DNA of 64,000 nucleotides, taken from positions 8,995,001-9,059,000 of the forward strand of contig NC_065889.1 in assembly GCF_905147045.1 (NCBI RefSeq), in the 5' to 3' direction. Source of the DNA: Nymphalis io. Taxonomy: Eukaryota; Arthropoda; Insecta; Lepidoptera; Nymphalidae. The position numbers were made by a program, and so were the translations under genes. Each line of letters starts with the position of its first letter. Positions within the stretch are counted from its first letter, which is position 1. The notes under the pieces are model-generated. The model was not told the DNA's origin. It saw only the letters and a list, made by a program, of their open reading frames with translations, and searched no databases. Below, one piece after another: positions 39,241 to 51,300 of the stretch.

Positions 39241-42200
39241 TAGTTACCTTTTGTGTTTATCTCAGAACTACGTGAATGCTACTTTGTGAATTTTTGTCAC
39301 CAAAAAACAGATTAATTAAGGTGAAAAAATTGTGCGTTTAAAGGACTATAAAGTTCCTAACGTCTATCCATGTAGTTGGTTTATTTTTGAAATGTTCGTA
39401 ATAACCTATTACTAAATTTCTCTTTAAACATTTTTTTAAACATTTATCAGTAGGCCTTGGTTGGTAGGGTTAATCGATTTACCGGCAAATGTCGAGTTAT
39501 CGTGAGATAGAATTTGAGCTCATCCGCGTAGTAACGGAATATCTCGCTAACGGGGATCGGTATTGTATCGTCTGTCAGGTGGCTTAAGACTCCATATGAT
39601 CGTATATAATCTTATTACGATTTATTAAAAAAATAACAATATGTCTGACATATTATTATATGTTCTTTTGTATATGTGTACAAAACACATAATATGAACA
39701 GTAGTAACAGAAACTTTAACACTATTATACAATTTTGCATAGAAATATTAAATATTTTGTAAGCAAATTGTTATCTTTAATTAATAAAGTTAAAAGCTTT
39801 AAATTAGTATTAGAAAATTAATGTTTTCGTTCATAAAAAATAATATTTTTATATATATTTCTATTTAATTGATGAAAACTAGGAGAGTTTTTATAATTAA
39901 AACAATGTTTCTGATTTAATTAAATTTATAATAATAATAAACATCTTTTACAATAATGGGTTCAAAGTACCTACTTATTATTAAAGCATATTTGAATAAA
40001 AAATATTTTATTTTGTCAATTGTAAGACCGTATGTTTTAATAATAGTGATTTTATATGTATCACTCAATTAAATTCAGTATATTTTATTGTAATACATAA
40101 TTTTAAAAATATGTTTATTAATAGTAATAATAGTTACTGTAAAAAGTACGTATTCTTGTTTATATTATCATCCCGAAATAAAGTGTATGTAAAATTTGAG
40201 CGCAATCTGTTAGATGAAACTGGTTTTAAATTTACTTATATGATCTGACTCAAACATACTAATAGGTTAACTTAAATGGCTTATAAAAAAATAACGTCAT
40301 TTATAGAGGCCAAATGATCAAATAGCCACAAGAAAGATTGTAAATTTTATAATAAGCAAGTTATAATGCAAAAATATTTATAAATGATGCGTTAACAATA
40401 ATTAATATGCTAATTAAATACTTGGTAACTAAACGTAATCTAGATGATTGTAAAATTAATGATGATTTTCTGCTAAAACCGGATTTTCTGATAACGTCCA
40501 TTATAATATCAATCACTGCAATGGAAACTTATAAGGCATTTAAGTAATAGTTTAAGCATGATTCAAATTTAATAATGAATGAAGGTGATTCATGTAAATT
40601 CATTATAGTGAAATGAGTAGAAATAAGGCACATCTATGTAATAAAACATTTGCATTTTCTTCAAAATAACCGAGGGCGCGTGTGCGAACATACATTAATA
40701 TAAATTTTGCATTCTGCGGCTCTTGACCTACATACGGGGCAAAGTAGTAAAGCACATAACCCCCTTCAGGTCGCTATATTTCAGCCTCAAAAACATCCGT
40801 AATTTGATTCAACAAAGCATACTTCACGAGGAAATATATTCGAATATATTTTTTTAAGTTCAATAATTTGTACCGTAATATATCTGACTTGTCGATAATG
40901 TATAGGAATGCATGGCTGGATGTTTGATAAGGTCTGGCTCTCACTAGTCTTACCCGCGCCCTTCTGAGAACTGGGAGTTGGTAGCGACAGGACGAGGCAC
41001 TCCCTCATGACACGCTTTACAAGTATATATATGATACTTGTGTCGTATCGACATGGCTATAACACGAACGGTTCATACTAAATAAACTAATATTACGGCA
41101 CACGATAATGTATCTAAGGAAATTAGATATACCTGAAACAATTGTAATAATATTTACGCAGTCTTATGCTTATTTAATTTATATTATTGTTTTCAAAAAA
41201 ATATCAAAGAAAAAATAAAAAAAAGAGTTTCCTCAAATAAATGAATGAATGATTCATCAGCTTATTATCTATTTGCTAATCAGCACACAAACGTAATCTA
41301 ACGTACATTTTTAACACTGACAGGAAGTGTTTGATAGTAGATGAAGTCAGTCCTATTCTTTATCAAAAATAAAAGGTACATAAGTATTTCAACTCTTTTA
41401 ATTATAACAATGATTTCGGCAAACTAATAATACGATATACAATTTCCTCTAGATAAGAGAAGGATCGTCTGCAGCCACGACATCGCCTCGGGACGTATCT
41501 ATCGACGGAGTATGATCTGTTGTTGTTAAATCTCTAACAGTACCCAGCGAAAATTGAGCGTCCGAATCGAGTCAATGAACCGAAACCTCACCGTTAGTCG
41601 TACCGATTCAAATCTAGCAGGACGGGCCCTTCTACCTCCCACTATTGCATCTAATTTTTCCAGTCCAAAATTAATGGTCGCGGAATGTAGACGAGATGTT
41701 CAAGTTTAAGATATGTCTAGCGGATGTCTGAAATACAACCTTATTAACCAAATTGGTAAAAATGTAAACGGTTTTATTTGTTAAGATTCAAAACATTTTT
41801 TGTATAAATTTAATTAATTAAAGTCAGTCAACAGGTGTTATCTTTATCATATTCAGCAGCGTTCTACAAAAATGGACGAAGTAGTATAGTAAAGTGGTAT
41901 AAAGGTCGTCACGGTGATTACTAGATTTATTTGATTCAACGTATTTTATTATATTTAATGAGATATCATCAGTTTGAGATCAATGTTATAAGAAATGTTC
42001 GATCTTACTGACTTCACCACCATTTAAAAATCAGAAGACAAATACGATTGCATACACAACTTTTTTTAAACAATCCGGTTCATCAGCCAATTACTTAAAT
42101 ATTACGACTTTAGAAAACCTTGTTTAGAAGGAGAGTGAAACAATGATGCGTCGTCTTATTTCGAATCATATCAAAATTACATCAAAATAAAAGAAATCGT

Positions 42201-43754
42201 TTAACTAAAAAGCCGCTAGTAACTTTCATAAGTCTATACATAAGAATAGTACTTTAATCCATTATACATTTAATAAAACCTTCCATAGACGTAAGAGTAA
42301 ATTTATACATGTTGTGTTGTTCATGAAAATATCACATTGTTATATACAGGTATTCTGGGGAAAAGGAAAATCAAGATTCTATTTTTATGTCGGTTAAGAA
42401 ATAAAAACATTTGCAAATGACGGGTAAATAAGATAAACGCGGCGACAGTGCAAAGACATATTGGGTGAAGATGAAATCGTCTCCCGTACCGAATGAGAGT
42501 GCACACGTCTGTTAGAAAGCTAAAGGATTTCTTTTTGTTCGCAGCTCTTACCACTCTCGTAGTTTTAACAGTTATCCACAGCTCTCTGTAAGCCGTTACG
42601 AAGATTCCGCTTATTCATTGGACGTTCGGACACCCAAAGTTTAGGTATTTCACACCACGTTTACTATTACTGTTTTTGATTACTCATTTTATAAAATTAG
42701 TCTAGAGACTATTACGATCTTAAAATAAAAATATAATAAGACCACTTTTTGCTGTTACAAACAGTTGTATGAAGGAGGATAATACATTTTGGAAACTTAA
42801 GAGTAAAAATAACTGGTGTATATTCTATATTAAATATTTGGAATGACTTAACTGCTCATTTTCAATATTTTAAAATAACCACAAATGCAAAACATATTTA
42901 AGTATATGGTTGGCAACAAAATTGCAATATACATAACACTACTGGCGTTGCCAATGTTTGTGGGAGGACGCGACTTTAACATTTGGTGGCACACCTTCCA
43001 TACAATAGAAATATCGGATTTAGCTTTGATTAAAAAATACTGTCTCATGTTCTTAGTTAAAATAATATTATAAATATGATATATTATATCAAAAGTATTC
43101 AAATATATAATTGAAGTTGGATAAAAAAACTTTATAGAGTATCAATACAGATGTATATTGATGCATGTTTGCACAGGTTATACAAACATATGTTTTCTCT
43201 ATTAATACAAGAATACTTGCTTTTAGATAAACAAATGATTCGTAAACTTTTTTTACGTATGGCTCATAATTTCAGTATCCAGGATTTCAGGGCACGTTTA
43301 TTACTCGGAAAGTGTAAACCTTTATGCACCAACCTCGTGAAAACTAGGTCAGCTCTGGGTAAGGACTTCAGCTCAGTGACACGATAACCTAGGTCAGGTC
43401 GCCACTGAATTACTCTTGCCGGCTCGAAATCGATACAAAAGCTTTTATTTTCCGAGTTTTCGTTGTTACGGAAATATCATAATTGGGTTCGCATTTTAAA
43501 AGTACGGTCAAAAATGAGGTTTTAATACAAAAAAAGTATTAAATTTTACGGTTTGACTTACTGACTGACTTTTCTTATAAATACAATTTATTAATTTGTG
43601 TGTGAATTTTCTAGAAGATGCTGGGTATATTTTTAAAAGAGGTTTATGAAATTGATATAAAGTTAAAGTGGTTGTGTTCAAAGCTGTTCGTAGATGAGAA
43701 TACAATTAGTATTTAAATTCCGTTTTGGTCTTTACTAGTAATGAAAATTATATT

Positions 43755-43815
43755 TATATAAAGTATATTTTCGATTTGATATATATATATATATAAAGTA
43801 TATTTTCGATTTGAT
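43755..43815 (+). repeat. Tandem 26-bp direct repeat around an (AT)n tract
   Basis: The identical 26-mer starting TATATAAAGTATATTTTCG occurs at 43755-43780 and 43790-43815, separated by a short AT dinucleotide run. Probably a local duplication by slippage. Confidence 0.85.
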
Positions 43816-44829
43816 TAAGCATTTTTTTTCAATTTAGGTATAATTTTTACTTTTTACAAACTATATATCTACTTAACCGAGTAAGACAGAATAAATAATA
43901 ATAGTTATGAAATGTATTTTAAATTAATTTATTAATTTTTAAAAGGTTTGGGTTATTATAGAAATAAATGACAATTGAAATACAGTAGGTATTTGATATT
44001 GCGTAATTGATAAAATAATAAAAAATAAAGGTCAGTTGAGGCTCATTTACTAATATTTATTTATTAATTGATATTTTAATCGTAACAATAATTAATGTCG
44101 ATACTTAATTATAACATTATGCAATGGAATTTTAAACGTAATTTAATATTAAGTACTTTCGTCAAACATTAAAATGTACTAAAATTAGAATAATATTTTA
44201 AATACTAATAAAACATAATTAAAAAAAACAAATCACATAACTTTTTGTTGTTTTATTTTCGGAAAATCACGTGAATGCCAGATAGGATAGCGAAACGAAT
44301 TGAAATCTGTTAAATGTCATGTCAATGAATGATATACCCTATTTTCGTTGATAGGTTAGAGATAAAATTTGTGATAAACGCGTTTCAATACTTTTGATCT
44401 CGATGTAACGTGCCACCCCTGACAGGAGTGCTTATGATACTCGTATGTAATGCACTAACCAAATAAAAAATTATCTAAATATAATGATTAGTTTTTAATT
44501 TTAAAACTATCTATCTAAACTATATCTAAACTATATATCTATGGAGAACGTTTTTAAAAAAATAGGTACGGCTTAAGTATATCGATATTTTTCAGTAGAG
44601 GCAAACTGCATTTAAATTATTTGAATTGATATTTCAATCATTTGCGTGTGTTTAATTATATCTGTTTATTATTTCGTATTTAAAAACCAAAATCAGAGCA
44701 CGTGGGTTATACGGCTAGTAGTAGCCGTCTTTTAATCTGAACCCTACCCTGACGAAGTAATCCGTTCCCATCATCCAGGACGTTAATGCTTTGCTGCGCG
44801 TTAAGCGTTTTCCTCGATTCACTTTTGTA

Positions 44830-45371
44830 ACTTTCTAACCCTGTGCCGGAGTGGAGCGGCAGGGAGGGGCGCGCGCGGGTGCCAGAGAGAGGGTACCGAC
44901 CTCATTGCCCATTGCCACTCCTCCCGCCGAGGCGGCAGGCCATTTTTATTAAAAACACTTCCGAGTCACAAATCGCGCGCGGACTTTTACGTTCAATTAT
45001 CCTTAAACCCTTGAAAAGTAAAATTAAAATGTATAAAAATTAAATGCTATAAACGAAGTGGACAATTAAATACTAACAGTTAATTTAAATGGATTTATTT
45101 CGTTTGAGTGTTTTTAAAGTGTGAATTTTAATTAAAAATAAATAAATAACAGTGCGCCCCGCGGTCTATTTTCCGTACGGTATCGCGTGCGTTCGGTTGC
45201 GAAAAGTGGTGGAGCATCGGGCATCTCCGGCGGCGATCGCCGATAGGAAGGCGTCCAACTCACCCCGCCCGCGCGCAACAGAGACAGAGAACGCTGCTGA
45301 CATGGCGACAACACGAATGGATTGATGTTTTTCACGTGGAAAACTCATCCCTTGAATATGTACATGTAAAG
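44830..45371 (+). promoter_or_regulatory. ttk: Promoter-like GC-rich region with a possible non-coding first exon of ttk
   Basis: Two GC-rich blocks (44830-44985 and 45140-45330) lie within 2.7 kb of the ttk coding start. The second runs into a good donor: AAAG at 45368-45371, then GTACGT. An exon ending there would splice to the leader acceptor at 47248. Drosophila ttk also has several 5' leaders. The start site is not visible; the exon is inference. Confidence 0.35.
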
Positions 45372-45849
45372 GTACGTCGGTGATGAAGTTAATGTAATAC
45401 ATTATGTCGTTTTATTAGTCACTGAATTTTATTTTTAAACATTTATACATTATAGAATGAAATGTGAGCAATGAGAAGATGAGAAGGCTTTATTTTTATA
45501 TTGATTATCCTATATTTATTTTTAAACGCGTGGCTTTTAAAAATACCTTACCCGTTAAAAAATATCGATTTAAGATAAGACATGTGGCACGTTAAATAAT
45601 ATTTTTTGTAAGAGTCGATTTAATAAATAGGATTAGTCATCTGTTATAGGTACCGGCCTCGCCCCTATCATGCAAATGTAAAACGTAATTGCTAATACGG
45701 TATATCCCGGTCATTAAAAATCACTGGCAAATATAAACTAGCTACCCCAATAATGTCTAGTAACGTCGGATTATTTCCCAGTAGCGCAAGGGCGATCTCG
45801 GTTGCAGGAGAGTAAATCAATAAATTTCAATAAATCAATATTTTACCGT

Positions 45850-46081
45850 GCACCCTGCGCTGAATATATCCGCTGCCGCCATTTCGATGATGACGACGTA
45901 TTTTTTGTGAGAGATATTCGAGTAGCGGAGCGAGTCGGTGTTCGCCGCGCGGGGTTGCGGGCTGCGGCCGTCAGTCGTCGGGTGAGCGGGGTGCGACGTA
46001 AACGCGGACTCGGACTATGGCGGAAGGGCTGATCCTCATTCCCATAAAAGGGTCGAGTTGATTGTGGTGCAGATACGTGTG
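45850..46081 (+). promoter_or_regulatory. ttk: Second promoter-like region and possible 5' non-coding exon of ttk
   Basis: Very GC-rich for this window. It contains the arthropod initiator-like TCAGT at 45971-45975 after GCTGCGGCCG. A possible donor, GTATGT, begins at 46082; GTGAGC at 45982 is an alternative. The 76-codon frame at 45802 ends before either donor can be tested and shows no domain, so I treat the region as 5' untranslated. Confidence 0.4.
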
Positions 46082-46089
46082 GTATGTTT

Positions 46090-47248
46090 TCTTATGTTAG
46101 TGCAGTGATATAATTATTCGCAAACTGTTCTTATCTCATCGTATCGGTTGAATTAATGTGTATATCGTAGGTAATAATGCCATTGTGATGACGTAATGTA
46201 ACGCGCTCGACTGGGTGCGTAGTAATAATTCGTGCGCCCGTTTATACCGCGATAACATTTGTGGTCAGCACCTGTGGATGTGGAACAAATGTAATGTTTT
46301 CAAGGATTTAATAAATTCCCACAGGTTCTAATTGGATTCTAATAGGATTTCGGATATTACGATTTGTTTTTTCGCGGGCTTAATTTATCTGTGTATCGTT
46401 CATGTAAGCTTTCAACGGTGATGTATTTTGCATACGATAGTAACGTTTTTTGTAGGTATGATGATTATATATACCTAGCGTTTACACGTATAATGTTTTC
46501 CTACTGCAGTGCGCTCGGCGATGCACAGAGTCGCCTCCCGCCGCTAGAGGCGCCCTCGATTTTTTTAACCTTGATTGAATCTACGAAGTATCTAAGTACT
46601 GGATTATTCACGACTAGCTTTAAATAAAATGTTTATTATCTTTTATCGTTTATACCCTTGAACTCTGTATTTTGTTTTGGAATTATTAAACTACTGCAAA
46701 AAAATCTAAATTTACAACCTAATAAAATGTGTATATTTTTTTTCTTTTTCGATTTATTATAATTGATTAATGAATCTACAGTAAAATTATATGATTTTGT
46801 TGGGCGCTATTGTTTCTTTTTCTGTCTATGTTCTATAATTTAAATACATGATATTCGTGATTTAGAAATTTTAAATGTTTTGTCGAATGTGCTGACGAAA
46901 CTTTATCGCAATAGCAAATCTTTTCATTATAGAGTTTATATTTTAAATGTTTACAAGATAACAACAACAAAATAATTGCATTATAATTACAATGTTTGAC
47001 TGAATAGTTTCACATGAATAAATTTTAAAATTGAATTATTCATATATGGAGAATATAAGATGTCTTTAATTCTGATTTGTTTTTTTATTCTTAATTTTTA
47101 AAATAATTCATTAACATTTGTCTGCTATATTTCTTACTCATATCGGCGAATTATTGAATGGACGCATTTAGAAATCAAATTTGTTTGGCTATTGATTTAA
47201 ATGCACTTTAATTTGTCGATTGTTAAACATATTGTCTCTCCTTTACAG
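46090..47248 (+). other. ttk: Probable 5' leader intron of ttk
   Basis: AT-rich sequence with no coding signal. It ends in a good polypyrimidine tract and acceptor (CTCTCCTTTACAG, AG at 47247-47248). A small GC-rich patch lies at 46500-46560. Confidence 0.45.
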
Positions 47249-47460
47249 AACTCCCTGCGCCCATCACAACGAAAGCACTAACACTATGAAACAAATTAAA
47301 GATGGCTACTAAGTAAACATTATTCATTGTTAAAGATTTGTTGTATTGTTCATGAAATAAGAGAGAATACTTATGTATACATCATTGAAATATTGTTGAT
47401 AGCTTCTAAGGCAGGACTGGTATTTATCATATCTTTTGGAGAAAGATAAAAAGTGTAAAA
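47249..47460 (+). other. ttk: ttk 5' untranslated leader with four short upstream ORFs
   Basis: The 212 bases between the acceptor and the BTB start codon hold four ATGs, each with its own stop: 47286-47312 (8 codons), 47302-47316 (4), 47352-47360 (2) and 47373-47399 (8). All close before the main ATG, so translation of ttk would need leaky scanning or reinitiation. Confidence 0.6.
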
Positions 47461-48322
47461 ATGGCTACGCAAAGATTTTGTTTGAGGTGGAACAACCACC
47501 AGACCAATATGTTGTCAGTGTTTGATCAGCTACTACACGCAGAAACGTTCACTGACGTAACTCTGGCCGTAGAAGGTCAATTGCTTAAAGCACATAAAAT
47601 GGTTTTATCGGCTTGTAGTCCATACTTTCAAGCTCTCTTTGTTAATCACCAAGAGAAACATCCTATTGTTATTCTAAAGGATGTTCCATACTCTGATATG
47701 AAAAGCTTACTGGATTTTATGTACAGAGGAGAAGTCAGCGTCGACCAAGAACGTTTGACCGCATTCCTTAAAGTTGCCGAGAGTTTAAGAATAAAAGGAC
47801 TAACAGAAGTGAACGAGGAAAAATGCGATATACCTGCATTAACTAACTCGTTAATTCAACAACAACAGACTAACACATCTGCACATACTTCTCCGCCTCA
47901 ATTACACAGAATACATCCTTATGTACATCAAAAGAGGCCGGCATCTGGTATTCCTAGCGGAGGAGCACCCCCTAATTTATTGATGCCTTTATTGGGCAAT
48001 GCTTTAATGCAACCGAAGCGAAAACGAGGTCGACCCAGAAAGTTGAGTGGCAGCTCGAGTGACGCCTTAAACGCAGCCGCCAGTCCACCTGGTGAATTTA
48101 TTCCGGAATCTGCATCACATGCATCTTCAAACAGAGCGGGAGATCAATTACTACGTGGCTCGCCAGAAATGTTAGAGGTGAAAATGTCAATGGATGGATT
48201 TAACGCGGAAGATGGGGCAACATCGGGCGGTGAAGATGGTGGAGAGGCGCTAATGATCGACGAAGGTGACGACGCTCAGTCGAATGAGGCTCCTACATCT
48301 GGCAAAGATTCTGAATCAGCAG
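47461..48322 (+). CDS. ttk: tramtrack common exon: BTB domain and AT-hook
   Basis: The exon encodes residues 1-287 plus the first base of codon 288. The BTB/POZ domain (about 5-118) starts with the FCLRWNNHQ signature and contains FTDVTLAVEGQ, KAHKMVLSACSPYF and LLDFMYRGEVSVDQERL. These match tramtrack specifically rather than lola or broad, notably VFDQLLHAETFTDVTLAVEG and HPIVILKDVPYSDMKSLL. A basic AT-hook-like KRKRGRPRK lies at 186-194, as in the fly protein, followed by an acidic Ser/Glu/Asp-rich tail. The start has an AAAAATGG context. The donor GTACGT is at 48323; reading on without splicing gives a stop at 48328-48330. One long exon carries the whole BTB region. Confidence 0.95.
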
Positions 48323-51300
48323 GTACGTGACGTTAGAACTTTATTTTTAAGTTTTCGTCCTTAGCTCTTTGTAGAAATAATTAGATTAAGTTATCCTTTT
48401 TTTGATATTTTGAACGAAATAATCGGTTTCATTAGATCAAATCAATAAAGCGAAAAATTATGTCAATTGTACATTATCGTGAAAGAAAATAAGATAATTT
48501 TCGCTTATCTTTTGTAAATATTTTAATCTTCCTTTCCATTTACCTAACACCGTTTAAGATAATTAAAATATCACGAAATTTTAAAAGAGAAAAGCTACTG
48601 GGATATAAGCTTTGATGTTAGGATGTAACAAGTGAAAAGTGAAGTGTAATTAAAATAACTATATTATATTTATTTAAAGTTTATTCTGAAGGGGTAAGTG
48701 ATAATCTCTCAAATTTTTATGACGTACATATTCGAGAAAAGAAATGCTTATTACTTCTACAAGACATAACTATTGCTTGCTTTTCTGCTTTCGGGGAGAG
48801 CTATTAGAGGAATGGCCAGGGGCAATTTCGGTGTGGTAATGGTTTGAGCAATATATTTTCACTCTTATAATTTTTTAAAACTCAATATATTATTTACATG
48901 AGAAACGGGAAAACAAACAAGGCTTATTCCCAATAGCTTTCCTTCATTTAAGGCTTAATTGGAAATATTATAGTTTTTATTCTTAGAAGTTACGTGCTAA
49001 AATATTTCCAATTTATTTTTCATCAAATACCTTAAATGTATAAAAGACTATTCAGAAAGTAAGACATTATATTGTCAAATTTCAGATGTAGAAAAACAAC
49101 CAAAAGAGGAAACTCACCATAGTTTTCCATCGAATGGTCCGGTTTTGTCTATTGAAAATGGATCTATCAAACAGGAGCCTACTTCTGAAACTACTGACGA
49201 ATATAATGAGCCGATCGAATACAAATACAACCCAGACAGAAGCCGTGAAAATTCTAACTCTCGGGATGGTCCGGTAAAGGATGCAGATGACAAAACAAGA
49301 CTAGGTCGTAATTTAAAGCCAAAGAATAGTAAAAAATTACTACCCCAAATGTCTAAATTTAGAGCTCGAAGCCTATTCAATCAACTCTCCGGTTTGTCTA
49401 ATTTGAATCCCGCTCTTAACAGCTTCGATAAATTCCCCCCTGAGACCGTTCTCATGCCTGCGCTTGCTACTCAATTGTTCGCGGCTGAATTAGAACAAAA
49501 TAATTTGAATATGGCCAACAACGAAGTTTCCGATTTAGCGCAGACTAATTGGGAGCATCGCATATTCCCGTCGCCTATTAGAAAAAATAACATCGGTAAC
49601 GTTGGCAATTACCACGAGGACACTAACGAATCTGTACGGGACTATTGTATCAAGGAAGGTGAAAATGTATTCAGATGCAAAATTTGCGCAAGAGTTTATA
49701 CTCACATTAGCAATTTCTGTCGACATTATGTCACCTCCCACAAAAAAGACGTCAAAGTTTTTCCATGTCCGATTTGCTTTAAAGAATTTACTCGAAAGGA
49801 TAATATGATAGCCCATCTAAAAATCATTCACAAAAATCAGCCAAATGCCAATGAGCAAACGGCAAAGCAAGAGTCTTAATTAGACAAAAGAGGCGTTATA
49901 TGCTAATTAAAAATATTATTTTAAAAGATCTGATTTAATGTTTAATTCAATCATAAGGAAAACTAGATTATGAATTCATTAATAGCGTTTAAAGTGTAGA
50001 TTGCAATTGAATAGGCGTTCGAGTTCTAAGTTTCACGATATAACAATAAGTTTGTTGGTATTTTAAGCGACAAAAGTCGTTTGTTGTTATATTAATCTAT
50101 TTATTTATGTTGTTCCATTTGTTTCTCAGAGTGCTGAACTTCAAAGAGATTTATGAAAATTTCTATAATTTACTTGTTATTTTGCACTCACTTGTTACTT
50201 AATTTTATTACTTACAAAAATTTCAGGGTACAAAGTAACTACTCACGGTGATCGTTAATTCAAACGTAGTCTATTCGATTACACGCAATTCTCATTGAAC
50301 TGAATTAGTTAGTGTAGTTTAGAAGTTATTTTTACGAGTATACCAATGGCGGAGCCTTTTTTAAACTTAAAATTAGTATAAATTATATTTATTAAGGTTC
50401 TGACTATTTAATATTTCCTGAAGAGAGGCTATGCTCTAAAAAAGGTTAACTAAGGCCATTTTCAGTAGTGGTGTGAAATGCATTTTCATTTAACTTGCCT
50501 TATTAGTGATCTTAGTTTTATAATTTACAATAAAACTTCTCCGAAGTAAAACTCAACACGGGCTATGATTTTAATTTGTAGATTTTGTTAAGGTTAATTT
50601 AAAATAGTTTATCGATGTTGAAATGTTTGGTTGTAAACGTTATTCTATTCAAAATAGACCATAATACACGATGGCCGAAGAAGATAGAATAGCTTACAAT
50701 AAATCTCATTGATAAAAAGGTAGCGTAGGTTCAGTTCCATAAAATGTACGCAGCTTCATCAGTAGTAAAAGAGTAACTACTATTTTCCATTTTTCTTCTT
50801 TCGTTATCGAGATGCATGTATATTTATACACTTTACATACATATATCTATAGGTCAATTATGTACCTTCTGTAAACAAGTATCTGTCAAAGACAATATTT
50901 TAATATAACCGTAGGGGGAAACATATATATATATAAACGATATAAAGAGGGACGTTATATGTAACAATCAAATTTAAATAACTCTCCTACCAATTTCATG
51001 TTATAGCAGATTTATAACTTGTATGAAAGTTAAAATATTATCGTTTAGTTTTGTAAATAATACTTAAACGACGAAATGTTTGTTGTAAAAAGTGATTTTA
51101 GCAAGGTGCTTTGTGAAAAATTTAAAAATACTGGAACCATGAGATGATTTGTAAATTCTATTTTAGTAGAAATCAAAATGCCTTAAATATATATTAGGGA
51201 ATCGTACTTATTAAATTATTTAGTTAAATTTAGAGGCAAAGTAGTCTTCCATATAATGATAGCAACACATTATCGGTTCAGTTGTTGAATAAAAATTTGA

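Larger units (their letters stand above)
36296..44700. other. Gene-free DNA upstream of the ttk promoter region
   Basis: No supported gene; the 113-codon frame at 36296 is low-complexity and domain-free. GC-rich islands lie at about 36385-36560, 38155-38315, 40670-41020, 41455-41660 and 42430-42650. The density of islands rises toward ttk, consistent with a cis-regulatory domain, but this is composition evidence only. Confidence 0.45.

Noticed and set aside
49535..49816. 93-codon minus frame over the beta fingers
   Set aside because: Antisense shadow of the zinc-finger coding sequence.
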